Assembly: GCA_022710185.1 (NCBI GenBank)
Contig: JAKLHK010000009.1
Location: forward strand, 35,627 to 99,626
Origin: Bacteroidota bacterium
GTDB lineage: Bacteria; Bacteroidota; Bacteroidia; Bacteroidales; JAGNHN01
Direction of reading: 5' to 3'
Length of the DNA stretch: 64,000 bases
Shown: piece after piece, positions 51,160-59,473 of the stretch
Numbering within the stretch: the first letter of the stretch is position 1
Layout: every line of letters begins with the position of its first letter
Translations under genes and position numbers: made by a program
The notes under the pieces: model-generated
The model's database searches: none
Seen by the model: only the letters and a program-made list of their open reading frames with translations
Told to the model about the DNA's origin: nothing

Positions 51160-51590
51160 GTCGCTGTCTTTTTTTTAGGCTTGCTTGTAACATTTCGCTA
51201 TCAGAACCTATGGCGGATATTTCGCATATAGCGGACGGCGTTCATTGTCTGATAATCAAGAGCCTAAGTCACCGGCCTAAAGATATTGAGAATATTTGGA
51301 CTATGGTTACCTTGGGTTAGATTTTTAGTCACGTGGTCGCTGTGGTATGCAAGGGAATTGCCTTGTTTCACATAATCAGACACTTGCGCAATCCCGGCCA
51401 GAGACTGGATGTCCGGCGAGTAACTGAGCAACGTGCCCTCTGCCGGGTGTGGCTGGAATTTTTGGCGGTTATTTGCATTATCTGGAAATAGCCGCCACGA
51501 TTCTGGCGTATATTTTATGATAATGAAAATAGGCGAATAGCGGAAAAACGCGAAGCGGACAGCGAACAGCACTCCAGGTACTCCTAACTC
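51160..51590. other. Gene-free transition from island to core genome
   Basis: Base composition climbs back toward that of the core. One minus-strand frame of 109 codons (51264-51593) exists but has no family features. A weak inverted repeat (TATCAGA...TCTGATA, 51200-51254) is the only structure seen. Confidence 0.4.
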
Positions 51591-51790
51591 CAAGTACTAT
51601 CAACTTCAGGCACTTCGGACCCTCCAAGTACTCTAAGTACTTTAAGTACTCCTAACTCTATGAACTTTAGGCACTCTAAGTACTTTAAGTACTCTAAGTA
51701 CTTTAAGTACTTTAAGTACTCTAAGTACTCTAAGTACTCTAAATACTCTTAACTCTGTGAACTTTAGTCACTTTAGCTCACCTTAGTCAC
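51590..51790. repeat. 10-bp tandem repeat region (TAAGTACTCT / TAAGTACTTT)
   Basis: About 200 bases consist of decamer-like units built on AAGTACT with a CTCT or CTTT joint. The most regular part is 51625-51750. Degenerate units (TTTAGGCACTC, TTTAGTCACTT) frame the regular part. A short copy of the degenerate type is also present near 40045-40075 at the other side of the island. Confidence 0.8.
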
Positions 51791-51793
51791 TCC

Positions 51794-52699
51794 CTACTGC
51801 AGTATGCCCAGGCTGATGCCGGCGGTGGGAAGCACGCCTGAATAGTCGATGTTGTTCCACTCCTTGTACTTGGTGAACTCATGCTCGCTGGTGTAGCGGC
51901 TCAAGCGCATCATCCCCCCGATGTAGGCATCTACGGAGAACACCTTCATCAGGGTGAACTTGCCGCCCAGGATCAGCCCCCCGGCAAATACATGGAGGTG
52001 GCGGGTCACTTCCCGCATGGGAATGTAATCGCTGTAGCCGTTCTCGTAGACCCAGTCGTAGAACCACCCGCTGATGGCCAGGTTGCGGTAGAGGAGCTGG
52101 GGGGAGGCGTACAGCCCCAGGGGCGCCTTGCGGGCAGGGTTGATGCGGTTCAGCAGGTACTTCTTGGCCTTGAGCTGCAGGCCCCAGCCGGTGATCATGT
52201 CCCCGTCGATGCTCTCATAACTGCTGGTCATCTCATTATAGGCCGCCAGGTCCTGCGAACGGAAATACCCCCCACCCAGTCCGCCCCCCTTGGTCAGGTA
52301 GGTGCCCAGGAAGGCCATCTCCAGGGAAAGCCCGGGGTTGAGGGCCCGCTCGTAGCCGAGCAGGATGGATCCCTCGAAGAGGCGGTAAGGATCCAGGTAG
52401 ATGTTTTGCCTGAATTCCGGCACCTCATAGCCGTCGAGGGAGCTCAGCAGGTAGCCCGCCCTGCGCATCAGCAGCATGATGGAATCCCGCTGCTCGGAAA
52501 AATAGCGGTCCATGGCGTCCATCTGGCTGCGGAACTCGGCCGGGCGCGCCTCCATGTCGTACAGGCTGCGGTCGAGCAGCTGCAGACGGGCATCGAGCAG
52601 ATCCAGCCGGGCCTTCAGCAGTTCAACATCCCTTTCCTGGCCCTGAAGGCCTGCCCACGCCAGGGTGAGCATGATCGATACAAACAGTCGTGTGCGCAT
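51794..52699 (-). CDS. Exported coiled-coil plus beta-barrel protein
   Basis: The 301-residue product has a signal peptide ending L-Q-G-Q near 21, then a helical segment with strict Leu spacing (about 25-75; V-E-L-L-K-A-R-L-D-L-L-D-A-R-L-Q-L-L-D-R-S-L), likely a coiled coil. From about 100 it turns into alternating aromatic beta strands and ends in I-S-L-G-I-L-Q, as in small outer-membrane barrels. No named family is recognised. Its start lies 5 bases after the first serpin gene, so the two are probably made together. Confidence 0.7.
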   Translation of the reverse strand: MRTRLFVSIMLTLAWAGLQGQERDVELLKARLDLLDARLQLLDRSLYDMEARPAEFRSQMDAMDRYFSEQRDSIMLLMRRAGYLLSSLDGYEVPEFRQNIYLDPYRLFEGSILLGYERALNPGLSLEMAFLGTYLTKGGGLGGGYFRSQDLAAYNEMTSSYESIDGDMITGWGLQLKAKKYLLNRINPARKAPLGLYASPQLLYRNLAISGWFYDWVYENGYSDYIPMREVTRHLHVFAGGLILGGKFTLMKVFSVDAYIGGMMRLSRYTSEHEFTKYKEWNNIDYSGVLPTAGISLGILQ

Positions 52700-52704
52700 G
52701 ATTC

Positions 52705-53925
52705 TCAGTAATTGGGTTCGGCGACTTTGCCTGCAAACAGAACGTAACCGGTATGCTTTTCCACGATGAAGAACAGGAAGGGCCGGTTGAACATGAGGTA
52801 GGGCCCGGCACTGGTCACCCCTATGCTGACCGAGGTAACGGCGGCGGCCTCGGTTCCTTTCTCGTTCACATCGATATACACCTTGTGCTTGACCTCGTCG
52901 ATGTACAGCTCCTCCTGGGGGTTGATGCCCCCGAAATCGGCCGCGCCCGGCACGAAGGCGAGGGGCATGCCCAGGCCGATCAGGTGATCGTTGAGCTTCA
53001 TCTCTTTCTCAAACTTGAACTTCGGGAGATGGACCTCCATGGCATTCACCGGGGCAAAGCCGCCCAGCCACTGGTCCCAGAGGCTGGGTTCCAGGGCCGT
53101 CACCACATCGTTCAGTTCCACCCCCTGGGCCGGGAGCAGCGCGATCATGGCGTAGCGCCCGTCGCCGTAAGGCAGGCGGATGCCATCCACCAGGGCGGAA
53201 TTCAACACCTCCAGGTCGCACTTCATATTCATCATGTCGGCGCCCTTCACCGTGCCATCGGCCAGATGGAAGTCCGCGGTATAGGTGTCCGCCTCCCTGA
53301 AACGGTACGTCCAGTCGCCCTTGAAATACGTGGCGTTGATGAGGTACATCATGGTGAGCTCCGGGATGTTGTCGACAATGCTGGTAATCTTCCCATGGGT
53401 CTTGCCGCTGACCCAGGCATTGATCTGGCCTACCGTGGCCGGGTCGCCGAAATTGGCAGCGATCACTTCGGCGTTGAAATAGGTCTGATTGACGGCGATG
53501 AAAGAGGGAAGCACCTGGAAACCATCGCGGTACCAGATGGAGTTGGCGATCTCCAGGCTGACCTTGGGGTCGCTGGACAGGAGGTAGCCGAGCAGTTTCT
53601 GGTAAGATTCGTTCACCTCCTGGGCCGAGAGCCCCTGGAACCCGAGCACGTCCTGCATCTGCTGGGCGGTCTGGCCCAGGGCACCGTTCCAGGTCATCCC
53701 CAGGGCTGCGGAGATGCTCAGGGGCGAGATCATGTAGTTCTCTCCGGGAAATGCCTGGTCCACTGACCTCAGCATATTGAACCCGAAGGCATTGCCGGCA
53801 TTCACCACCGCCTGTTGTTTCTCCGTGAGCACGATGGGGGGCACGGTTTCCGGGGCATCATCATCCCTGGAACAGCCGGGAGCCAGCGGCAGCAGGGCCA
53901 GTAGGAAAAAGGGAAGGATTTTCAT
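52705..53925 (-). CDS. Serpin-family protease inhibitor, lipoprotein 1
   Basis: The 406-residue serpin carries a lipoprotein signal (L-A-P-G-C, Cys near 18), so it is anchored in the envelope. The fold is recognisable from N-Y-M-I-S-P-L-S-I-S-A-A-L-G-M and I-N-A-T-Y-F-K-G-D-W. The reactive-centre loop begins with the inhibitory hinge E-K-G-T-E-A-A-A near residue 357. Counting as in alpha-1-antitrypsin, the distance from that Glu to the Phe of F-N-R-P-F is the same (24), which places Thr-Ser at P1-P1'. It should trap a serine or cysteine protease. A TAAATTTG box lies 9 bases before the ATG. Confidence 0.92.
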   Translation of the reverse strand: MKILPFFLLALLPLAPGCSRDDDAPETVPPIVLTEKQQAVVNAGNAFGFNMLRSVDQAFPGENYMISPLSISAALGMTWNGALGQTAQQMQDVLGFQGLSAQEVNESYQKLLGYLLSSDPKVSLEIANSIWYRDGFQVLPSFIAVNQTYFNAEVIAANFGDPATVGQINAWVSGKTHGKITSIVDNIPELTMMYLINATYFKGDWTYRFREADTYTADFHLADGTVKGADMMNMKCDLEVLNSALVDGIRLPYGDGRYAMIALLPAQGVELNDVVTALEPSLWDQWLGGFAPVNAMEVHLPKFKFEKEMKLNDHLIGLGMPLAFVPGAADFGGINPQEELYIDEVKHKVYIDVNEKGTEAAAVTSVSIGVTSAGPYLMFNRPFLFFIVEKHTGYVLFAGKVAEPNY

Positions 53926-53933
53926 GGATGTAT

Positions 53934-53941
53934 CAAATTTA
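53934..53941 (-). promoter_or_regulatory. -7 element TAAATTTG just before the first serpin gene
   Basis: On the minus strand TAAATTTG ends 9 bases before the ATG at 53925, giving an almost absent leader. No -33 box is clear. Confidence 0.45.
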
Positions 53942-53976
53942 ACTGGTTTAACGATAGTGAGGTTCTGTTTTGAAAA

Positions 53977-54396
53977 TCAGGGGTTGATCACGATGTCCGG
54001 GTTGCCGGAGGCCAGGCGGACATGACAGCCATCGTTACGGATGCTGAAGGTCCGGCTGACGACTTCCGTGGTATCGATGTACCCCTGGAAACGGAAGGGC
54101 CAGCCCTGGGCATCGGTGAGGCCGTATTCCCCGTCCGTCAGGAGGAAATACCTCCCTTCCAGGCGGTTGACACTGTCGATCCACTGGTCCACCCCCGACA
54201 GGGAGAGGACCTGGCCGCTGCTCAGGTCGGTCACGGTATAGTCGTCGAGGAGCACGGGCGAGGTGTCAGGATAGGAAAGGCTTATCGTGAGCATGACGAA
54301 CTCCTCGGTACAGGCGCGGTCGTCTTCGGTGCAGCTGCCCGCGGAGAGCATGAGCAAGGGCAAGAGCAGGAGCAGGAGGTTGTGGCGTGATTTCAT
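53977..54396 (-). CDS. Small lipoprotein of unknown function
   Basis: A 139-residue product with a lipoprotein signal (S-A-G-S-C, Cys near 22) followed by D-D-R-A-C. The mature part alternates short beta strands, with a second Cys near residue 130 that could pair with the one near 28. No family is recognised. It lies between the two serpin genes in the same direction, separated by 51 bases from the first and about 115 from the second, so it may be a structural or specificity partner of the serpins. Confidence 0.6.
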   Translation of the reverse strand: MKSRHNLLLLLLPLLMLSAGSCTEDDRACTEEFVMLTISLSYPDTSPVLLDDYTVTDLSSGQVLSLSGVDQWIDSVNRLEGRYFLLTDGEYGLTDAQGWPFRFQGYIDTTEVVSRTFSIRNDGCHVRLASGNPDIVINP

Positions 54397-54512
54397 CTGT
54401 AGGAATTATTAATCATATACTTCTCGCAAAATCGCAAAGAAAAATAAAGATATGTAGTTCTTTATCAAAGGGTTTCATAGCCTTATCGTCTATGGATCAA
54501 CCATCGTAGGCC

Positions 54513-55730
54513 TCAATCCCCGGGATGTGTCACAAAACCGGAGAAGACGACGAGCCCGGTATACCTTTCCACGATAAAGCACAGGAACGGTTCATCGAAC
54601 CGGAGCATCGACACGCTGTTATACCCCATACCCACGGAGGTGACGGCAGCTGCTTCGGTGCCCTCCTCATTCACATCCATAAAGGCTTTGTGTTTTACCT
54701 CACTGATATACAAGGGTATGGATGGATTGATGCCACTAAAGTCGGCCAGGGCAGGATCGAATGCGATGCCCATCCCCAGGGATGTCAGCAGCTCGTTCAG
54801 CTCCTTTTCCCAGCTCAGGTGGAACTTGGGAAGGTAAAGCTGGAAATCGTCGATCGCCACAAACTGGTTCATCCATTCGCCCCAGTCCTGCTGGTTGAGG
54901 CCCAGGAGCACCTCGTCCATCGACTTTCCTTCAGCCGGGAGCAGGGCGATGAATCCATACCTGCCTTGTCCGTAAGGAAGCCTGACGGCCCTTACCAGAC
55001 TGTTCTCCAACACATCCATGCGGCTGCGCTGCTGCATCATCTCCACCGTAATATCCATGGACGGGGCGCTGAACACGGCCGTTTGCGTCTTTTCCGTATC
55101 GAAGGCGTAGGTCCAGTCGCCCTGGAAATACAGCGCATTGATGAGGTACATCACCACTTCGGGCGGAATCTGGTCCACGATCGAAGTGATCTTTCCGTGG
55201 GTGCTGGCCGACACCCAGTCGTTGATCAACCCGACGGTAGCGGGATTGCTGAAGTCGGCCGGATACACGGACGCGCCGAAGTTGTCCTGGTTTTCCTGCA
55301 GGAAGGCGGGGACTATGCTGAAACCCTGGTGGTGCCAGATGCTGTTGGCTATTTCCATCGTGACCACCGGATCGGCCGAAGGAAGGTAATCGAGCAGTTT
55401 GCGGAAAGTGGCGTTGACCTCTTCCGTGCTGAGGCCCTGGAACCCGAGCACGTTCCGCATTGCGTCTTCCGTGGCCCCCTCCGCCCCGTTCAGGGTCATG
55501 GCCAGGGCGGTAGAAATACTGAAGGGAGAGATGAGGAGGTTGCTGTCGGGGCTTTCGGCAAGCAGGGTACGCAAGGCATTGAAGCCGAAATCGTTCCCTG
55601 CCGCCACTACCTGCTGCTGTTTGGGGGTGAGGCTCACCGGACGCGGGTCCACGATTTCGGTTTCCTCGGTACAGGACAGCATCAGCGATCCCATGCCCAT
55701 CAGTAAAAGAATTGCGCTGGTCTTCATCAT
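54513..55730 (-). CDS. Serpin-family protease inhibitor, lipoprotein 2
   Basis: The 405-residue paralogue of the serpin at 52.7 kb has a lipoprotein signal (S-L-M-L-S-C, Cys near 20). It shares the scaffold (N-L-L-I-S-P-F-S-I-S-T-A-L-A-M; L-I-N-A-L-Y-F-Q-G-D-W) and an inhibitory hinge E-E-G-T-E-A-A-A. The reactive loop differs: by count from the hinge the P1-P1' pair is Asn-Ser, and the loop to the F-D-E-P-F motif is one residue shorter. The two serpins therefore probably target different proteases. Overall identity looks moderate to high, indicating a local duplication followed by loop divergence. Confidence 0.92.
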   Translation of the reverse strand: MMKTSAILLLMGMGSLMLSCTEETEIVDPRPVSLTPKQQQVVAAGNDFGFNALRTLLAESPDSNLLISPFSISTALAMTLNGAEGATEDAMRNVLGFQGLSTEEVNATFRKLLDYLPSADPVVTMEIANSIWHHQGFSIVPAFLQENQDNFGASVYPADFSNPATVGLINDWVSASTHGKITSIVDQIPPEVVMYLINALYFQGDWTYAFDTEKTQTAVFSAPSMDITVEMMQQRSRMDVLENSLVRAVRLPYGQGRYGFIALLPAEGKSMDEVLLGLNQQDWGEWMNQFVAIDDFQLYLPKFHLSWEKELNELLTSLGMGIAFDPALADFSGINPSIPLYISEVKHKAFMDVNEEGTEAAAVTSVGMGYNSVSMLRFDEPFLCFIVERYTGLVVFSGFVTHPGD

Positions 55731-55800
55731 GCCTTCGGATTCAGGGAAAAGATGCCCGGGAGGGGCGAAGGGTTGCGCCTGGAAAAAAAGATTCCCCTTT

Positions 55801-57255
55801 TCAGCGCGCCGATGGGGAACGACGGTGATACACCGTGATATCTTTTCCGAACTCTTTCTCAGGAGAGCACTGCTGCTGGATATACTCCTGGATAATATGG
55901 TGAGGATTACCGCGGATCACCAGCCATTCCGGCCGTTGCCCGGTAACGTTCTGCATCACCAGGGGAACATTGATCCCCACGGCCTTCACATGGTTCTTGT
56001 CGGTGATGAGGGTTGGATGCACATACCGGTGAAGGGGGCTCCGCTGCAGGGAGGCATAGAGGATGGTGGCGTAATTGGTATAGAGCTTATCCTGGGGCGA
56101 CATCCGATGCTCCAGATAGGCCGCGATTTCCCGCGGATGGTCGGTCCTGGCGATATATTTCCTGTATTGCAGGCTGAGGCTCCAGGCGATGACCAGGGCC
56201 AGCATTATGGGCAACACGGTCCTGGCCCGGCCAGCGAATAGTTTACTCATCCTGATCGCCGGATCAGGAGCGGCGGCCATCAGGAAGGCCAGTGGGGGCA
56301 GGAGCTGAAAATAATAATGGTGGAAATACTTCCCCGGCAGGATCACGATGATCCACACCATACCCATCCAGAGGGTGCCAAGTAACGCCAGGCGGCGGTC
56401 GCTGCCCCGGAATATCAGCAGCAAGGCGGTTATCGCAAAGGGCAGATAAACCAGGTGGAATTCCGAGAAGAAGCCCAGGGCGCGCTGAATCCGGAAGGGG
56501 CTGACATAATTGCCCGGAAGTCCGAAGGTGGCGAAGCGGAATTCAGGGAAAAGGCCTGCGCTGGCGAAGTACGCCATCAGCACACTGAAGGGAAGGAGGA
56601 AGCCCAGGGCCATGCCCAGGCTGTACTTTGCCAGGCTACCGGGCGATCCGCTGTAACCCCGGCCCTTTGCGGTGAACAGATGGAACAGCCACAGGGCGAA
56701 GAGGTCGAACAACACATAGAACTTGATGATGAACCCCAGCCCAAAGGCAAGCCCGGTAAGGAAGGGGAGGTATGTCCGGGGCCTGGCCAGGAAGAACCAG
56801 AGCCCGAGCACGGTGAAGAAATTGAAGAAGATCTCGGAGTTGGCGGCAAAGTTCCACTCGTGCACTGAGGTCATCAGGATATAGGAGAACCCGGCGAGGG
56901 CGGCGGCGGCGCGCTTATGGCCCCAGCGGAGGGCCGAAAGGTAAAGGAGGAAAGCGGATATTCCGATGACCAGGGCCGCGGTCAGCCGGACCATAGGCAC
57001 CAACGGGCCTCCCAGTTTAAGTATTCCCATGAAGATCAGAAAGATCCCCGGGGGTTTGGTGTCCCATACATCTATATAGAAGATCTTGCCCTGCAGCAGT
57101 TCGCGGGCGATCACGATATAGGTGGATTCGTCGTGGTCGATCACCGAATATCCGAAGGACAGGGCGCGCAGGGCCACTGCCAGGATAAGGAAGAGGCCCA
57201 GCCAGGCCCCGGGTGGCAGACGCTGGATTCGGGATATGATCGGCGGGTCTGACAT
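55801..57255 (-). CDS. Membrane glycosyltransferase, GT39/PMT-like (ArnT fold)
   Basis: I use ATG 57255 (484 residues), because the protein then begins just before the first helix. A longer frame to 57543 has no homologous look and overlaps the divergent sigma factor gene. About ten membrane helices are present. After helix 1 the motif D-H-D-E-S-T-Y-I-V-I-A-R-E-L-L-Q-G-K-I-F-Y-I-D-V-W-D-T-K-P-P-G resembles the D-E/D-H region of polyprenyl-phosphate-sugar-dependent GT-C enzymes. Such enzymes transfer a sugar from a lipid carrier to protein or lipid A on the periplasmic side. Donor and acceptor are unknown. Confidence 0.8.
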   Translation of the reverse strand: MSDPPIISRIQRLPPGAWLGLFLILAVALRALSFGYSVIDHDESTYIVIARELLQGKIFYIDVWDTKPPGIFLIFMGILKLGGPLVPMVRLTAALVIGISAFLLYLSALRWGHKRAAAALAGFSYILMTSVHEWNFAANSEIFFNFFTVLGLWFFLARPRTYLPFLTGLAFGLGFIIKFYVLFDLFALWLFHLFTAKGRGYSGSPGSLAKYSLGMALGFLLPFSVLMAYFASAGLFPEFRFATFGLPGNYVSPFRIQRALGFFSEFHLVYLPFAITALLLIFRGSDRRLALLGTLWMGMVWIIVILPGKYFHHYYFQLLPPLAFLMAAAPDPAIRMSKLFAGRARTVLPIMLALVIAWSLSLQYRKYIARTDHPREIAAYLEHRMSPQDKLYTNYATILYASLQRSPLHRYVHPTLITDKNHVKAVGINVPLVMQNVTGQRPEWLVIRGNPHHIIQEYIQQQCSPEKEFGKDITVYHRRSPSAR

Positions 57256-57445
57256 AGGTTCAGCAGGGGTAAAGTTACGCTTATTCCGCGCGCCGGGAAC
57301 ATGGCGCTGTACCAGGAGGGTGGGGCCAGGGGACATGGGCAGCGGGGCACTTCGAATCGTACCTTTATCCCGTTGAACGCAACCTTTTGGTCGCCTCCTG
57401 CATCCATAGGGAGCTGGCCGGACAGGTTGGCGGCAAACGCACGCG

Positions 57446-58012
57446 ATGAAGACGCTCGAGGAGATCATCCGGGGCTGCCAGTCGGGCCGGCAAGCCGACC
57501 AGCAGTTGTTGTACGAGAAATTCTCGGCGAAGATGTATGCCATCTGCCTGCGCTATACCCGCGACCGCACCGAAGCCGAAGATGTATTGCATGAGGGCTT
57601 CATCCGGGTGTTCGGGGCGATCAGGGACTTTCGAGGCAGCGGGTCGTTTGAGGGCTGGATGCGGCGCATCATGGTGAACAGCGCCCTGGAACGCTTCCGT
57701 CGGCAGCATTGGCTGTTTCCGGTGGAAGAAATTGAGGAGGATGCCGCCGTGGACTGGAACGGCCCCGAGCAGGTGCTGGGGCTGAGTGAGCTGCTGAATA
57801 TGGTGAGCGAGCTGCCGCCGAGGTACAGGATGGTGTTCAACCTCTGCGCCATCGAAGGCTATCCCCATCATGAGGTGGCAGGCATGCTGGGCATCAGTGA
57901 AGGAACATCAAAATCGAACCTGGCCCGGGCCAGGGCCATCCTGCAGCGCAGGCTGGGCCATGAATACCGTCACCCGGGCGATAATGTGAACGATTATGGA
58001 CGGCATGGATAA
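57446..58012 (+). CDS. ECF-type RNA polymerase sigma factor
   Basis: The 188-residue protein has region 2 (about 25-95) with the -10-recognition pattern L-R-Y-T-R-D-R-T-E-A-E-D-V-L-H-E-G-F-I-R-V-F and region 4 (about 125-180) with L-P-P-R-Y-R-M-V-F-N-L, then G-Y-P-H-H-E-V-A-G-M-L-G-I-S-E-G-T-S-K-S-N-L-A-R-A. The length is typical. Its end overlaps the next gene by 17 bases. That gene encodes a membrane-anchored protein, the usual place for an anti-sigma factor, so release of sigma by an envelope signal is expected. Confidence 0.92.
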   Translation: MKTLEEIIRGCQSGRQADQQLLYEKFSAKMYAICLRYTRDRTEAEDVLHEGFIRVFGAIRDFRGSGSFEGWMRRIMVNSALERFRRQHWLFPVEEIEEDAAVDWNGPEQVLGLSELLNMVSELPPRYRMVFNLCAIEGYPHHEVAGMLGISEGTSKSNLARARAILQRRLGHEYRHPGDNVNDYGRHG

Positions 58013-59393
58013 ACATCCCCTGGACGCCTTTTTCAGGGAAAGCCTGAGCGAGGCCGGCGTACAGCCCCCTGCCCGGTCCTGGGAGAGGCTGCAGTCGGGC
58101 CTGGCGGCCCGGCGCAGGAAGAAGGCTGTGATCTGGTGGCGGTCGGCCGCTGCGGCCAGCCTGTTGCTGCTGGGCTTCGGCGCAGGTTACCTGCTCTCAG
58201 ACGATGTCGCCGAGCGTCAGCCCTCCCTCGCGGCAGAAACTATCCTGCCTTTGCAGTCCGGGACCCCATCCACCTCTTCACCCCAGGCCCCGGAACCCGC
58301 CACTTCCACCCGCTCTGCCACCCCCGTCAAGGGAGAGGGGAACCCTGAGCCCCCCCACCTGGCGAATGCAACGCAAAGCAGAGGATCAGCCAGGAACCCC
58401 AGGTCCTCCGAAGGGCGCAGCAAAGTTGACCTCCAGGATTTCCGGACCGAAGAGGGGCTGCTGGCCACAAGCGGGGAGAACCGGTCCCTTCCATTGTACC
58501 TGGGTTCAACGCCATTCACCGCTTTCCCTGTTGCAACGACAGGATCTGCGCCCCCCTACCTTCGCGGCCGCAGTGCCTTTGCGGCCCGGATCCTCGACCC
58601 CTCCTGGCTGAGGGAAGGGATGGAAGAAGTGGAGGAAAGGGCTTTCCGCCTAAGCCTGGGGGGCGATGTGTCGCCCCTGCTCGCCATGAATGCTCCGGGC
58701 ACAGGGATGGATGCCAGCCAGGAGCTGGTGACCAACAGCGCCTCTACCTTCAGCGCCCAGGGCACGGAAAAGCCCCGGATGACCTTCACGGCAGGATTGG
58801 AAGCCAGCCTTAGCCTCAGCCGCCGCCTGGCGGTCAATGCAGGACTGGCTTTTGCCCGCCTTGGGCAGGAGACGGAAGGGGCCGGACTCGCCCGGGACAT
58901 CAGCAACTACTGGGGGCCGCTCAACAGCTACAGCATCCTCACCGGGGCCGGGCCGGTGGTGCTGAGCAGCGAGCAGGCAGCGCAGCTTGATTATGGCAGC
59001 GGCCCCCTGACGACCAGCGAAATGAGCAACACACAGGTGGTGCAGCAATTCGATTACCTGGAACTCCCCCTGATGGTGGAGGCCAGCCTGCTTGACCGCA
59101 GCCTCCGGCTCAGCCTGGAGGCGGGCCTGAGTGCCGGCATACTGGTTGGGAACCGCGCCTTTGTGACCGCAGGCGGCGACCGCATGGAGGTGAGCGGAAC
59201 GGAGGGGCTGAGGCCGCTGCTGTGGCAGGGACTGGCGGGCATGGGACTGCATGTGCCCCTGGGCCCCGCCTGGGAGGTCTCCCTCCGGCCGGGCCTGCGC
59301 TATGCCCTGAGTCCGATGAACTCAGACGGACAGTTCCCGTATCAGCCCTGGGGTGCCACCCTGGGTACGGGGCTGAGGTACACGCTGAAGTGA
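57996..59393 (+). CDS. Membrane-anchored protein with beta-barrel-like C-terminus; putative anti-sigma factor
   Basis: The 465-residue product has a cytoplasmic N-terminus of about 45 residues (F-F-R-E-S-L-S-E-A-G-V-Q-P-P-A-R-S-W-E-R-L) like the sigma-binding ends of Bacteroidota anti-sigma proteins. A single membrane helix follows at about 52-70, then a Pro/Ser-rich linker to about 190. The C-terminal ~270 residues alternate like an outer-membrane barrel, with P-R-M-T-F-T-A-G-L-E-A-S-L-S-L-S-R-R-L and a terminal G-T-G-L-R-Y-T-L-K. No signal cleavage site is seen. The overlap with the sigma gene supports an anti-sigma role. How one polypeptide could join inner membrane and a barrel-like domain is unclear. 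Confidence 0.7.
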   Translation: MDGMDKHPLDAFFRESLSEAGVQPPARSWERLQSGLAARRRKKAVIWWRSAAAASLLLLGFGAGYLLSDDVAERQPSLAAETILPLQSGTPSTSSPQAPEPATSTRSATPVKGEGNPEPPHLANATQSRGSARNPRSSEGRSKVDLQDFRTEEGLLATSGENRSLPLYLGSTPFTAFPVATTGSAPPYLRGRSAFAARILDPSWLREGMEEVEERAFRLSLGGDVSPLLAMNAPGTGMDASQELVTNSASTFSAQGTEKPRMTFTAGLEASLSLSRRLAVNAGLAFARLGQETEGAGLARDISNYWGPLNSYSILTGAGPVVLSSEQAAQLDYGSGPLTTSEMSNTQVVQQFDYLELPLMVEASLLDRSLRLSLEAGLSAGILVGNRAFVTAGGDRMEVSGTEGLRPLLWQGLAGMGLHVPLGPAWEVSLRPGLRYALSPMNSDGQFPYQPWGATLGTGLRYTLK

Positions 59394-59473
59394 TTGTGAA
59401 ATTTTTCGACCCTTCGTAGCAGGCACAGCCTGCCAAACAATGGTGCGCAGGCACAGCCTACACACAACAGCGT

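Noticed and set aside
40380..51590. Prophage or transposon identity for the island
   Set aside because: No capsid, portal, integrase, transposase or terminal inverted repeats are visible; the BRO-type gene alone is not enough.
51264..51593. 109-codon minus-strand frame at the island border
   Set aside because: No recognisable motif, and it lies across the composition change; not supported as a gene.
57256..57543. N-terminal extension of the GT39-like protein
   Set aside because: The extra 96 residues have no membrane or family features and overlap the start of the divergent sigma factor gene; ATG 57255 gives a normal protein.
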